A stretch of DNA of 64,000 bases from Hirsutella rhossiliensis. Its lineage: Eukaryota > Ascomycota > Sordariomycetes > Hypocreales > Ophiocordycipitaceae. The translations under genes were made by a program, and so were the position numbers. This document shows positions 51,501-62,833 of the stretch, one piece after another (the stretch's first letter is position 1; each line of letters starts with the position of its first letter). The stretch lies in NCBI RefSeq assembly GCF_020360975.1, contig NW_025408676.1, forward strand, positions 62,001 to 126,000, read 5' to 3'. The notes beneath the pieces are model-generated. The model saw nothing but the letters and a program-made list of their open reading frames with translations, was not told the DNA's origin and ran no database searches.

Positions 51501-51963
51501 CTTTGACCTGGGCCCAGCGAATGCCCCCTAGACACGAGACTTCAGCCTCTTTAGGGATTGGATTGGCTTCCGCAAGAGAGCTTTCTGCGTCGATACAGTT
51601 TGGCGTTGCTTGAATGAGGTGCACGTACCCCTTGTTATCCCGGGCAAACTTATTTGCGACGGAAAACAAGGTCGAGGTCGAGACGTAGGCGGTGCTTACG
51701 AGGCCGCTGCCGCCAAGGTCGCAATATGGACCATCAATGTGGTCTAAGAGGCTGTAAGGATCGTGGTTCCGCGTGTTGATATCGAGCTGTGCCGGAATGC
51801 CCCCTGCGGCCTCGAGCAATTCGGGCTTTGATCCGCCCCCACGGACGATGAGTTTAATGGGTGCTTTGGGTGACTGCTCTGTCGGGGCAGAGTGACTGTT
51901 GCCCGGCCATATGAGCAGACTGAGTGCAGCCGACAGGAACGGGGCAGGCCCGTGGCTGAACAT
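48584..51963 (-). CDS. Secreted enterotoxin-A-type ADP-ribosyltransferase with MACPF-like C-terminal region
   Basis: Ten exons can be traced: 51,963-50,987; 50,926-50,522; 50,464-50,368; 50,314-50,176; 50,127-50,068; 49,998-49,601; 49,532-49,299; 49,278-49,153; 49,100-49,015; 48,953-48,584, totalling 2,892 nt (963 aa). Residues 1-25 are a signal peptide. Residues about 35-225 match the heat-labile enterotoxin A-chain family, which transfers ADP-ribose from NAD+ to a target protein: Arg41, S95-T96-S97 and E139-x-E141 are all present. A low-complexity, Lys/Gly/Pro-rich linker follows to about 455. Residues 533-545 (FGDRW, six residues, GG) have the spacing of the MACPF signature, flanked by alternating Ser/Ala/Val strands (about 468-485, 562-585). 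Most splice sites are canonical; intron 3 is GC-AG, the exon 5/6 join is ambiguous, and exon 7/8 needs a 20-bp gap. Alternative: two genes, or a pseudogene with one frameshift. The enzyme domain call is firm; pore formation is inference. Confidence 0.75.
50315..50367 (-). other. GC-AG intron 3 of the toxin-like gene (53 bp)
   Basis: The frame-preserving donor is CAA|GCAAGT, the classic non-canonical GC donor context, with acceptor TTTCCTAG. Using the nearby GT (four bases further in) would bring an immediate stop in the next exon. Confidence 0.6.
50927..50986 (-). other. Intron 1 of the toxin-like gene (60 bp)
   Basis: Donor GTACGC and acceptor CTAG with CTCTAAC upstream. It joins the enzyme exon to the linker exon in frame (split Ala codon). 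This splice decides whether the enzyme ends as a short secreted protein of 339 aa, with a stop at 50,944, or continues into the C-terminal region. Confidence 0.6.
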
Positions 51964-52109
51964 GATGAATGAATGAAGCTGATTCGAAGTCGTTTAAACG
52001 ATTGACCATGAGATGTGAGGAGTAACGAATGTGAGGTGGGTGTTGATGGCGAGGTAACGAGGTTCTGGCAAGAAGATTTATCTTACACTCGCTGGCGAGG
52101 ACCAGGTGA

Positions 52110-52118
52110 GATATATAG
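52110..52118 (-). promoter_or_regulatory. TATA-like box upstream of the toxin-like gene
   Basis: CTATATATC on the minus strand about 150 bp upstream of the start codon at 51,963; the only TATA-like word in the first 180 bp upstream. Confidence 0.3.
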
Positions 52119-54110
52119 TCAGGAACGAGGTATCCGCGGCGAGTCTAGATTCGTCTGGATACATGGCTACGTGCTGTCAACCCTGGTATGATCCCATAAT
52201 CATATCTTATTGCATGATTCGCTCGCACTTGTCATGGCTGTCAATCCACCCAACCTGAAAGGTCACTCATGCAGCCGTTGCGAAGATCAATGCTCATCGC
52301 TCGTCTGGGAAACCAACCGAGCCAAGGCATTGATACTGCTCCTTCGCTGAAATACGTCGAGTCGCCTAGTGCCTCGTGGGTTTGCCCACTGCGGAATCAA
52401 TCAATCAACTATCTTTAAGTTTCAGAAAAGCTGGGCTCCACGGAAATAATTAGCAGGCGGCAGGGTGCTCATAATAAACGGTCCACGGATTACCAGGAGA
52501 CATCAGACTAATCTAGTGCGCAGTGGGGAAACTGGAGTGAACTATAACACTTGTGCTGTATGTAGTTATAAGGGCCAACAGGGAGGAGAGTCTCTTGTCC
52601 GGCCACACCGAAGGCGGCAGGTAAGTATGGCCGGGAGCATCGCAAGGCTGAAGGTGGGAAGAACGAGGTTCAACCCTACCGTCATTCCGCTAAAAGTTGA
52701 TGCTTGCTGGTTCCCTTACCTAGAATATGTTAGTTCCAGTGATTGGTGGTTTCAGATGTGGTATAAACTTCACCCAAATTACGAATCGTCTAGTTCAATC
52801 CACATTTATTAAGCATAAAATGTAGTCTTGGTGAATCATTCGTTGTTATGCGTAAGAGGCCCAGCTCCTCACAGTAGGAACATTGTAGAACTATTGCGAG
52901 TAATAAGTCACTAGTCAGTCGCCACCACATGTACGTTTCTTAGCGCCCCCCCCCCCCTTACCCTCCTCTCTATAGTTTTCAAGTCGTCCGTTGGTTCACG
53001 CAGAAATAATCTCGCGGGGCAGTAATTTAGAATGGCAAGGGTCAATGTATAAATTTAGGTTTGTCTGTTTCATCCAAGAAGGGATGAGCAAGGGCCCTAC
53101 CTATAACCAAGGACAGTGAAAGAGTCTAAGGGAAAGACACATTAACTAATGAGGATATTGTAGGTACGCATAAGAAAGGCCCTGAGTCCCTGACTAGCCG
53201 GCACATGAAAAAGCGGGTTAGTAGAGCTGGTCAAGGCGCAGCGCCGATAATTACTGTCTATTCATGTTTATATTCGTGTCTGTATATTCCCCGTAGAAAA
53301 GAAGGTTCTTAGACCAAAAGGTGGATAAAGGTCCATGTGGCCTCGTGTCTACTCGCCCCAAAAGACGGGCTTTTGTACCCCCCTACCGTAAAAACTCATG
53401 AACTTGGACCAGTATTAGAGTTCCAGGGCAGTGGGGGCTGCACGATCAGCCTCACAGCAGACTTGTACCTAAGACCAATCTGCCTAGTTATTGTATAATA
53501 GTCTCTACGTAATCGTCTATTATATCTGGCGGGCTTATCAGCCTTATTAATAAAGGCGATAAAAGCGGCAGGCGGTTAATTCCTATAAATAACGATAATA
53601 AAGCCGGCAAACAGCTATCGCGAAAGCTTCAAAGTTGACTGTATTTTATGTGCGTGTGGGCGGGCGGCGTGTCTGCCTGCAGTGGCTAGGGCGGGATTGG
53701 GCCGATATGTATACAGTACAAATTTGGTATGGGGCAGATCCGTGCCGCCCCCACTACCCCATGCCGCTAAGGCGGTCCAATTTCATGAGTTTCTACGGTA
53801 TATATCTAAAGATATACCTATACCGACGGTAATATTAGTAACTAGAAGCAGCTAACTAGATACTAAAGGATAAGGGGGTCTAGGGCGAATAAAGGAAAAG
53901 AGAAAGCACTAAGTAGGGCAAGGTAAGAGGCAAAGAGAGAAAAAGGTATATTAATAAAGAGAAAGAAAAAGATACTAATAATTAATAATGCCGTCTGCTA
54001 GCAAAGGGGAAAAAGAGACTTCTTTTATATAACGAAATTTCCCTCCTTCTTCCTTAGACAAAGAGAGGGCTAAGGGATTATCTAATTAAGAAGAAGGCTA
54101 GCTAGAGACT

Positions 54111-54170
54111 CTACTAAGGATCCTACTAGGGATCCTACTAGGGATTCTGCTAAGGACCTAGCAAAGACTC
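54111..54170. repeat. 12-bp tandem repeat, five units
   Basis: Units CTACTAAGGATC, CTACTAGGGATC, CTACTAGGGATT, CTGCTAAGGACC and TAGCAAAGACTC follow head to tail. The last is the most divergent. It lies in a RIP-marked patch about 200 bp beyond the transporter stop codon. Confidence 0.65.
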
Positions 54171-54370
54171 TACTACGCGGGCTATATATTTGTGAGGGTA
54201 TAGAATAGAAGCCCCCGTTAAAGTATATATTCCAGCCGATATCTATAAGTACTTAAATAATAGACCAAACCCAAACGACCACTTTTTAATACGAACGGTA
54301 TATATAAAGAAGTATATAAGGCTATATAGACCATTAGCGTAGTCTTAGCGTTAGCTTAGCTAGGGACCAC

Positions 54371-57300
54371 TTACGCCCAGTTAGAGAAGCAAAACGCGAG
54401 AAAGATGCTAAAATCGCGCCACTTCTGGCTTGGCTCAATGTCTAAAGCTGCCAAATACTCCCTCCCGTTGCTATACGGACAGTAACTGCAGTTGTCTCTT
54501 CCGTCCGGGTCAATCAGGTAACCAGCTCCTGCTTGCTCTATAAAAGCGCTAGCGAACTGGCTGCACATCTGACCACTAGGGATGCGGAAGTGAGCAGCCT
54601 CGTTTTGGGCACACCGAACTGCTTGCCGCGGGAGAGTGGCAGCTAAAACGCCGCCTATCCAGTATGTGCTGGGGTTCAGCCAGTACACCTATCTAGCCCG
54701 TCAGTATTTGTCAGACGTTTCATCCTGCAAGTTGTCTACGGTGCTTACCCAGTATTTCCAAAATGGGTTCAGCTGTTCGTATGGGACCACCACACCATTA
54801 ATCAGTGAGAACATGACTAAAAAGAAGGGAAGAACATTGCTGATAACGGTAAAGCTAGGCGCCCAGGCACAGATCCACTGGCCCCAACTGGACTGGAAGA
54901 GGAAGAAGAGAATCGTCATCAAGAACACGTAGCCAGATGTCGAAGAGTCGGTGGGCAGACCGGTTGGCCAGTACCAGAGAGCCCAGTATAAGATACCGGA
55001 GATGAGCGATCCTGGAATTTCTGAGAGAACGGAGGCGGTGCAAAAGGCCACCCAGCCGTAGATGCGGCTGGGGTACTCGCGACCCTCCCAAAGGGCGCGA
55101 TCCATGTAGAACTTTGGCAGGATGGCGTTAAGGACCGTCGGTGGAATGAGCACGATGAGGAAAGACGTGAACATCCGGCTCTGCATATCGTTGACGGTGT
55201 CACCGAGCTTCCAAAATGTGAAACCATTGAAGATGCCAGCAATGACGGCGACAAAGAGCTTGCCGTAAATGTACGATGGTGCTCGCCACTGGTTGACAAA
55301 CATGCGCTTGGTCAGAAGCGCCGCCTGCAACGCTACAGGTGCCGCAAACTCATGCTGGAGCACTTGCGCGTCTTCCTGTGTTTGGCTGCTTCGCTCATCC
55401 TTGATGCGCTGAATCTCCCGCTGGAGCGCCCTGTTCTCGTCGGACGTGCGCCACAGCTCGTTCCATTGTTCACGCGCACTCGCCGACGTCTCAATCAAGA
55501 ATTCCGCGACGTTCTTGCCTTCGGGGCACCTGGCACCTCGAGCCGCAAAGTAGTCTATGACTGCACTGCCGTTGTGGCCCACGGGACCGAAGTAGAATGT
55601 GTTGCCTCCAGGGTTCAAGGCGAGGATGTAGTCAAAGGTCTCAATCAGCTCCGATGAAGGCTGATGGATTGTGCAGACGATGGCCTGTCCAGAGGCACAC
55701 AACTTCCGCAGGAAGCGCACAATCGAGAAGGCCGACTGCGAGTCGAGACCGCTTGTCGGCTCGTCCAGGAATAGCAAGAGAGACGGCTTTGCGGCCAGTT
55801 CCACCCCGATAGTCAGGCGTTTCTTAGGTTCGACCCCCAGGGAGCCCACCATGGCACCTTGGATGTCGGTGAGCTCAAGGAGGTCGATGACTTTGTTGAC
55901 GTAGTCTATCTTGTCGTGTCGCGGAATATCGCGGCCCTGGCGGAGGAGCGCCGAGAACTCGAGTGCCTCTCGGACTGTGGCAGTTCCCTCGTGTAGGTCC
56001 ATCTGCTCGACGAACCCTGTTCTTCGCTGAAAGTCCGATTGGAGTGGTCTGCCGTCAACGAGTATGCTGCCCTTAACAACGCCGACGGTCTGCCGCTGCG
56101 ACAGGGTGTTGAGTAGAGTCGTCTTTCCTGCTCCACTAGCTCCCATCAAGGCAACCATGACGCCGGGCTTCGCGTAGCCTTGGATGTCGTTAAGGAGCTT
56201 CTTCGGGCCTTGCGGCGTCGGCACGGTATAGCCGATGTCTTCCCAAGTAAAAACATTTGCGCTTCTCGTAAACTGCTCGAGGACGTCGTCAGGCGTCTGC
56301 TGGCGCTCAATAGCGGCGCCCGATGTGTCGCCCGATGTGTCCAGATGACCGACTTCCTCTTCGTCGGCGTGGGACGGGCGCTTCGTCAGCTCCTTGGCTT
56401 TCTTGGAACCCGTAAACACTAGCCCGCCCATGCCGGAGCTCGCAAACGAGAGCACTTCTGTGGCGGCGACAGTGACAAGAATGTAGAGAATGGTGAAGGC
56501 AACGATTACGCCAAAGTTTCGCCACAGATGAGCCCGGCTGTATTCGAATTGCTCGCTCAGGTACCGCGATCCGGGGACGACTGGGTTGCCCGGCTGCGAC
56601 CCGGAGATTGCACACCCTTGGTATTGAGGCTCGATGCCAGGGCCCCGCGGAACGAGCTGGCTCGAGGCGCACTCCATGTCTCGGCCGGAAAACTCGTTGG
56701 CCAGCACCGCCTCAAAGGCGTAGCTCACCTGTGTGCAGCAACGCTTGTCAGTCATGGGCCGCGAACACGCATATGCAGAGCACATACTGGGTTCAGATAA
56801 TAGATCCAGCCGAACCAGATCTTTTGATTGAGCAAAACCGGTTTCGGAATGGCATATCCGGTAAAGACGATTAGAAGATTGAGCGCGGTGCCGGCGAAAC
56901 GAATTGCTGCGTCCATGTTCGGCGAGCAAGCCGCAAACATTCGATAGAGGGCCGTTACGCAGATTGTAATGGCGTAGACGAAGAGCATGTAAATAAAGAA
57001 CTTACCTGCTTCTATATCAAGGTTCGTCATAAAGTACATGATGACACCAAAAACAATGACCTCGGCGACGAGCATGGGAAAGTCGGCCAGCACTCGGGCC
57101 AGATTGACGGCGCTGGGCCGGTAAAAGGCATAATCTTTCTGCCGCAAGATGACGGACCGCCCTGAAACGGCCTTGGCGAGCTCCGACAGTTGCAGCCAGC
57201 CCAGGAACAAGATGGAGAAGAAGGACACGCCGCCGCGCAAGAACGCGCCCCGGGTGTTGCTGGGGGTGTTGTAGAAGAGGGAGCCCACAATCAGGCCGTT

Positions 57301-58980
57301 GCTGATGATGATGAAGAATTTTGTGTAGAGCGACGTCTTGTCGCCCCAGATTAGCCAAAACTCACGACGCGTGCATGCGAGGATCTGCTTCCAGAAGGAG
57401 ACTGTGTAGCTGGACCCCTTCATGACGGTCTTAGACTTGGACTCCCGAACCGACTTCTGGAAAGTCTGCGCGTCGACGTTCTCGGTCTGGCTCATGTGCT
57501 GCTCGAAGTCTCCAACGTCTTCAAGGACCCTTTGGTACGCGCGACTTTTCCGGAATGCTTCCTCAAGCTCTTCGGCGGTCTTGGGGCACCTATCGCTGTA
57601 ACCATGGCGAAACCGCCGAACATTGACGTCACAGACGGACGTGAGGAAGTCGGCGGTCGTTTGCCTCGGCGGGCAGTGAAAGCCTAGATCGATAAAGTAC
57701 TGCCGGGCCTCGCTTACGGGTCCTTGATACAGCATCCGCCCGTCGTCGATGACGAGCACCTTGTCCATCAACTCGTAAATACCCTCGCCGGCTTGGTAGA
57801 GTGTCGTCAGGGTGGTGCGGTCGGACACGTCCGTCATGATGCGCAGAGACTTGGCGTAGTTGAAGGCCGTAGAGGCATCGAGGCCGCGAGTGGAGTTGTC
57901 CCAGCACGTCACGGTGCTCTTGGTGGCCAGCGTCTCGGCAATGCTGACTCGCTTGCGCTCGCCACCAGAGACGCCCCGAACATACTCGTCGCCGACGGGC
58001 GTGTGCTTGACATGCGACATGGCAAACATTTTGAGGAACGAGTCTATGATGAGCTCGATGTTGCCTCGCTCGTGTTGCCTGGTCTTGGTCCGAAGGGAAA
58101 AGTCGAGTGTCTGGCCGACGCTCAAGTTGGGAAGATGGCGGTCGTCTTCTGCGTTGTAAACGACTTCTCCCCGGAATCTCTTGTCCATCTCCGAGGCAGA
58201 GATGCCGCCGTAGAACACATCCCCCTCGACGCTCTGAAAGGATCCGCGATTGTTGGCAATGACCTTAAGAAGCGTGCTGCAGCCGCTTCCAGGTCGTCCC
58301 AGCACGAGCATCATCTCTCCCGGCCGGATGACGCCGGTGAAGCGGCGGATGAGCTCTCGAGAAGGGCCCGTCTTCGCGAGTTGCAGGCCGGGCACCCAGC
58401 CGGAGAGAAGATCGTACAGGTCGGGGCCAAAGGTTCCGGCAATGGCCTGGGGCAGCGTGCGGACAGTTGCCGCGCTGCTTCCGACACCCTTTACGGATAA
58501 ATCCTTGAAGACAACGCCGACCTTCTTGGTCGACTTGCCACTAACTGGATGTCGCTTCTCGAGGTGCCCGCCACGCATAAATTGCTCCAAGTGGAAGTCA
58601 TCATGCCCAAGAGACTTGAAGCTGTCGGCTTCTTCACCCGGCCTACTGCGGTTTGCCTTTTCGACGTCGGTCTTATCGGATCCAAAGGAGGCTATGTGAA
58701 AATTCTTCGCAATGCCACCTCTGCCCTTGGTCTGCTTTTTCTTGCTTGCCGACCGTGTCGTGCTTCGCCTGCTTAGTTCCTGTTGCAGCTCGTCAAAGTC
58801 ATGTCTGGCTTCCTGCGGATCGACCGGACCGCCCTCGTAGGAGTCGCCCCAATAGCCATCGCCAGAGGCATTGGCAGACAAGGGGGTCTTTTCCGACCCT
58901 TGGGGTGGCTTGTCCTCGCTGTACTGATTTTGCCTATCGGCCGCGACCTCGTCGTCTCCCGCTGGAGCTTTGTCTGCCAT
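54371..58980 (-). CDS. Full-size PDR-type (ABCG) ABC transporter
   Basis: Three exons (58,980-56,788; 56,728-54,749; 54,688-54,371) give 1,496 aa, the usual length of fungal PDR/CDR pumps. Introns are 59 and 60 bp with donors GTATGT and GTAAGC, ACTGAC branch sites and AG acceptors, all in phase 0. The order is (NBD-TMD)x2. NBD1: Walker A GRPGSGCST (228-236, Cys in place of Lys), signature VSGGE (337-341), Walker B CWDNSTRGLD (359-368). NBD2: Walker A GASGAGKT (927-934), divergent signature around 1028-1041 and Walker B FLDEPTSGLD (1051-1060). This paired asymmetry is normal for the family. Twelve membrane helices are expected, six after each NBD. It would sit in the plasma membrane and export hydrophobic compounds such as azoles, plant or microbial toxins; the substrate cannot be read from sequence. 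The frame is intact. Confidence 0.93.
54689..54748 (-). other. Intron 2 of the ABC transporter (60 bp)
   Basis: GTAAGC donor after FWKYW and ATAG acceptor before VYWLNPSTYWIGG; branch-like ACTGAC precedes the acceptor. The splice restores the conserved last membrane segment and C-terminus. Confidence 0.85.
56729..56787 (-). other. Intron 1 of the ABC transporter (59 bp)
   Basis: GTATGT donor after ...YLNP and CACAG acceptor before VSYAFEA, a join conserved in PDR transporters (YLNP-x-YAFEA). ACTGAC branch site 19 bp before the acceptor. Confidence 0.85.
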
Positions 58981-59640
58981 ACTGCCAATTGTTCGCTAGA
59001 CGCTTGTTGAATCACTCGATGCCTTGTGCGAGTAGAAATAGAACCAAGGCAGTGAAAGAGGACGGGACGAGAGACAGTTGAAAAGCCAAGTCTCGGCTCA
59101 CTGCCATAGACCAGCCGCGGAAACGATCGTTTGGCCGCAACACACATCGGGGAAAATAAAAAGCAAGTCGCTTGCCGGAACGGCATTGGTAAGCAGGCAG
59201 GGCCGTCTCTGGAGATTACATAGCTATCTCCGATGGTCATCTTTGCCTTGGCGGACTTTGTTCGGCCTGGGGAGATCTCCTTATCGGCCTCTGCATTATT
59301 ATGCATTATTAATTGAAGCTCAGGGCTTGTGCGTGACGGACAGTTGTCCCTCCGTAGGCTTAGAGCTCTGCCGGGGCGATTTCGGAGCCCACAATAATAG
59401 TAGGTTATGCGAGGAGCTTTTTTCGACCTCACCGGCGAATGACTCGATTGGGACCGTCAGCTTTGGGCTAGCGTCCGGGGTGGTAAGCCGGTGCGGCGGC
59501 GGGCTTACCGGGAATAACAACGGCTTGCAAGTTGCGGTCTAATTAACTACTGTATGTATAGGGCGCCTTATCCTCCCCCCGTCGCTTGTTACGGCGGCCT
59601 ATATAGATGCAGCCTTTAAAAGTTATCGGCCACGCTAAAT
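58981..59640. promoter_or_regulatory. Upstream region of the ABC transporter
   Basis: Normal base composition up to about 59,610, then a sharp fall in CA/TG, so the promoter lies outside the RIP-marked zone by only about 600 bp. At 59,114-59,121 the minus strand reads TCCGCGGC, one base off the TCCGYGGA element that Pdr1/Pdr3-type regulators bind in yeast, about 135 bp upstream of the start codon. Regulation through it is a guess. No other gene is seen here. Confidence 0.35.
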
Positions 59641-59680
59641 TAGACCCTATAAGGAAAAAGGAAGTAGCAAAGTAAATAGA

Positions 59681-60260
59681 GTGCCCCGCACGCGATTTTA
59701 TATAGCAGCCGCCCCTCCGCCTTTCTTAACATTCCCGATAATAATAAGGCGAAAAATAGATATCGCGACTCGAGCCCTTATTATAGTGCTTCGAGACGGC
59801 GGGAAATCGGCTACTAAAGTTACTACCTTAACTAGCGTGCCTCTTAGAATAGTTAAATATATCTATATACGAGCTCTTTAACGCGGCTTTAAGCTAGATA
59901 CGCTGCCCTTAACCCTTTAAGACGAGTAGCTCTAAGATGCCCCTCGTTCTAGCTATCCCTCTAAGTAGCCTATAATCTAAGATAAGGTTCTTACGAAGGT
60001 TCGCCGCGATAGGTATAGAAGGGAAAAAAACTATACTAATATTACTAGCGAGCTAAGTTTAGTAGGGCACCTAGTCTTAGTAATAACTATATAGCGAGTC
60101 CTCCGCTTAATAAGCTTTTAAAAGATAAAGCCTATAAGGAAGCTAGGCTTAACAAAGAAGATATAAAAAGTACGACTAGCCTAGTATCTTAAGGAGCTAC
60201 TATAAGAGAAGATATAGGCTTAGATTAAATAAATCTCTTATTATATATAGAAAATAATTA
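59681..60260 (+). pseudogene. Tc1/mariner-type transposase remnant (N-terminal part)
   Basis: A 66-codon open stretch (59,681-59,881) gives ALIIVLRDGGKSATKVTTL, a helix-turn-helix of the kind found at the N-terminus of Tc1/mariner transposases. Downstream, broken by stops, come ITSELSL, VLRLISF, KIKPIRKLGLTKK and RLAxYLKELL, matching in order the second helix-turn-helix and the start of the catalytic region of that family. The catalytic DDE/D part and terminal inverted repeats were not found. RIP-type stops are frequent. The remnant lies about 700 bp upstream of the transporter start. Confidence 0.55.
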
Positions 60261-62357
60261 AACTTAAGGGCGGCAATAAATATCGCGAGGGTAGGCTATA
60301 TTACGGGATACCCTATAGTCGATAATCTAGGTACCTATAACGATATCGGCCTCCCTTAGGGAAGTTACCCCTAACTCTCTAAGGCTCCCCGCGGAAGAAG
60401 GAACCCGGAAGCTACCGGGTAAACTCCGGGAAATCACCCGGAAATCCTAGAAATAATAACCGAGCGGATTATACGGACATTTTATAGAGATTTCCCCTAA
60501 GGATATATTATATAGGGAATATACTACGATTTCCTAAGTAATAATAGCTCTTTAGGGATTATACCGATATTTCCCTAAGAAGTTACTATAAGAATATAGT
60601 AGGGAAATAATAGAGAAATACCTATGCTTACTTAAGGAAAATACTAGGAAATACTACTAATACGCCGTACTACTATCGTACGATTATAAGGTTAAGATAT
60701 TACTTAGTTAAAGCCCTAAGTAAGGTCTTACGCTTACTATAGTATATATAGAAGATAGAGAACCCGCTAGATCTTAAGCGGGTAGAGAAGAATATAGATA
60801 GTTATTACTACTCTTACTTTAACTCGTAAGACTAGTAGCTAGTTTATATTTAACGCGCGTAATAACGTATAGTAGCTAGTCCGTATAATACGTTTAATTA
60901 CGTATAGTAGCTAGTCCGTTTAATTACCTATTAGACCTATACCGGATCTAAGTAGACGGTAAGGTTAACATACTAGCCCCGTACTAAGGGACTAGTATAT
61001 AATAGGCTAGATTAGGTATAAGCTAAGAGCGGTGCTATAGTAATTTAGTTGCTACTTCCTTTTTCTATATAGGGTCTAATTTAGTATAGCCGATAACTTT
61101 TAAAGGCTTCCTTTATAAGTAAGTTAAAGATAAAACGTATCTTACTATTTTTAGAACTAATATATAAACCTTATAAGGGTAGATTTTATTTTTTATATAA
61201 TATAATATTAAGTATATAAAAAGAATTTCTCTTATATAGGTAAATATATATAACTTCTTATAATTATATAACTATAATACTCCTTTACTATATAATAGCG
61301 TTTAATATCTACCCTATAAAGGGGTTTAGGTATAAAGCTATTTAATTTTAGTATCTTAACTAAATACTTTATCTATATTATATATAACCTTTCTATTCTC
61401 CTTAAGATATAAACGATTTAGATAATAGTAAAGTAATCTTTATAGAATTAAGGATTAAGCCTAAGCTAGCTAATAAACCGCTACTACTAATAGATATCGC
61501 TTTTATTTTAACTACTACTACTACTATAATTATAGATCTAACTACTTTATTAAATAATAATAGCGCGTATTACCTTACTAGGGCGTTAATATCTTTAACT
61601 ATAACGCGATAAATAAATATAGTAAGAACTTAGATAAAATAGCTAAACTCCCTTATTATAGTATTTATTTTATTATTTTCGGCTTAGTATAAGAACGTAT
61701 AAATAAGTACGCTTAATATATAGAGGTATAAGGAGGGACTTATTAGTTTAATATATATTTCGCCTATTTATATTCTCGATCTATTATAATAGTATAGCTC
61801 CTATATTAAAATAGTTAATATTTTAATCTATATAGCTTTAACTAATAAAGATTATTAAAAGATTAACTAGATTCTTTATTATATAATTAAGTAAAATAAG
61901 CTAATAGCCCTTATATAATTCTCTAGGGCTATTTATAAGACTATATTATTTATTAACTTCTTTATAAAGGTATAAATTACTATAGTAAATATAAAGTATA
62001 CGATCTATATACTATACTTATTTAAGATTAAAGATAATAATAATTTATTATCTTTATTCTTAAATAAAAAGGATAAGGAGAGTCTAAAGCTAGTTTAAGG
62101 AAGTTATATAAAACCTATAATAAATAAGTAGGAAAGGAAAGCTATAAAGCTATTTATAGGGAAACGTAAGTAATTAAGCTAGATAGCTATTAAATAAAGT
62201 ATAAAAAAGAAGGATATAATAAACTAAGCGCGTTTAGTATTTAATATACCTCTAACTAATATAAACTCTATTATATTATTTAGTATAAAAAGGAAAGAGG
62301 AGAAATAAGTAATAATAAATTATTTTACTTTTAATATAGATATATTATAAGTTAAAT
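60261..62357. other. Unassigned RIP-marked DNA
   Basis: AT-rich, CA/TG-poor and without open frames. 60,380-60,450 is a GC-richer patch with repeated CCGG/CCCGG words. No match to elements A-H was noticed. Confidence 0.4.
60865..60926. repeat. 35-bp-period direct repeat (two copies)
   Basis: ACGTATAGTAGCTAGTCCGT at 60,865-60,884 recurs at 60,900-60,919, each followed by a TTTAATTA-like tail. Confidence 0.7.
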
Positions 62358-62833
62358 TCTCGCAAAGAGAAATATAAGAAGTATATAAAAATATATAAAG
62401 ATAAAATTAAAAGTAAGGGGCTAGATAGGCAGTATAGAGATATTTAATTCTTATAGGGGTAGTAATTAAGGTAAAGGAGTAATTATTCTATTGCCTTAAT
62501 TTTCCTTCTTTCCTCTATCTAATACCCTTCTTTATACCTATCTAGCATCTTAATTAATAAAGAAGATCCTACTTAAAGAAGCTACTAATATCCTTTTAAC
62601 TACTAAGCTTTTTACCGGTTTTTCCCCTCCTTTCTAGCCGTTGCCAGTATATCCGTCTTATCTCTCGCTACCTTTATAAGAAGCTATCGCTACTTTTACT
62701 TCCCCTCTTTCCCCTACCCTCTTCTTTATACCTCCTTTTAGCTCTTTCTTTAAAATATATTTTTTAGCTTCCTAGGTCCCTCGTACTAAGGGATATCTCT
62801 AAGAACTACGAAATTAAGCTATATTTCGCGATA
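62358..62833 (-). repeat. 3' LTR of element H (476 bp)
   Basis: Inverted copy of 31,861-32,344; ends TCTCGCAAAGAGA on the left and TTTCGCGATA on the right. The right end is followed by TACCCCCTTAG, the complement of the polypurine tract. Confidence 0.8.

Larger units (their letters stand above)
51964..54370. other. Intergenic region between the two island genes
   Basis: 51,964-53,500 has normal composition and holds the promoter of the toxin-like gene; I see no convincing gene in it. It contains a run of 12 C at 52,946-52,957. From about 53,780 to 54,360 CA/TG become rare and TAG/TAA words common, so a small RIP-marked repeat fragment appears to lie just downstream of the transporter gene; its family is not recognisable. 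Confidence 0.5.

Noticed and set aside
51000..51963. Toxin-like gene as a single-exon gene of 339 aa ending at 50,944
   Set aside because: Possible, but the downstream exons continue in frame through a plausible 60-bp intron and have no start or promoter of their own that I could see. Kept as the main alternative in the gene entry.
52640..52690. tRNA-like B-box word (GGTTCAACCC)
   Set aside because: No matching acceptor stem, A box or anticodon arm could be folded around it.
52465..52812. 115-codon open frame on the plus strand between the two genes
   Set aside because: No recognisable domain, no clear codon bias, and composition like the surrounding non-coding DNA; open by chance is the simpler reading.
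53635..53832. 65-codon open frame on the plus strand downstream of the transporter gene
   Set aside because: Short, no domain, and runs into RIP-marked sequence.
57724..58500. 258-codon plus-strand frame inside the transporter gene
   Set aside because: It is the antisense shadow of the first nucleotide-binding domain, which has clear motifs on the minus strand.
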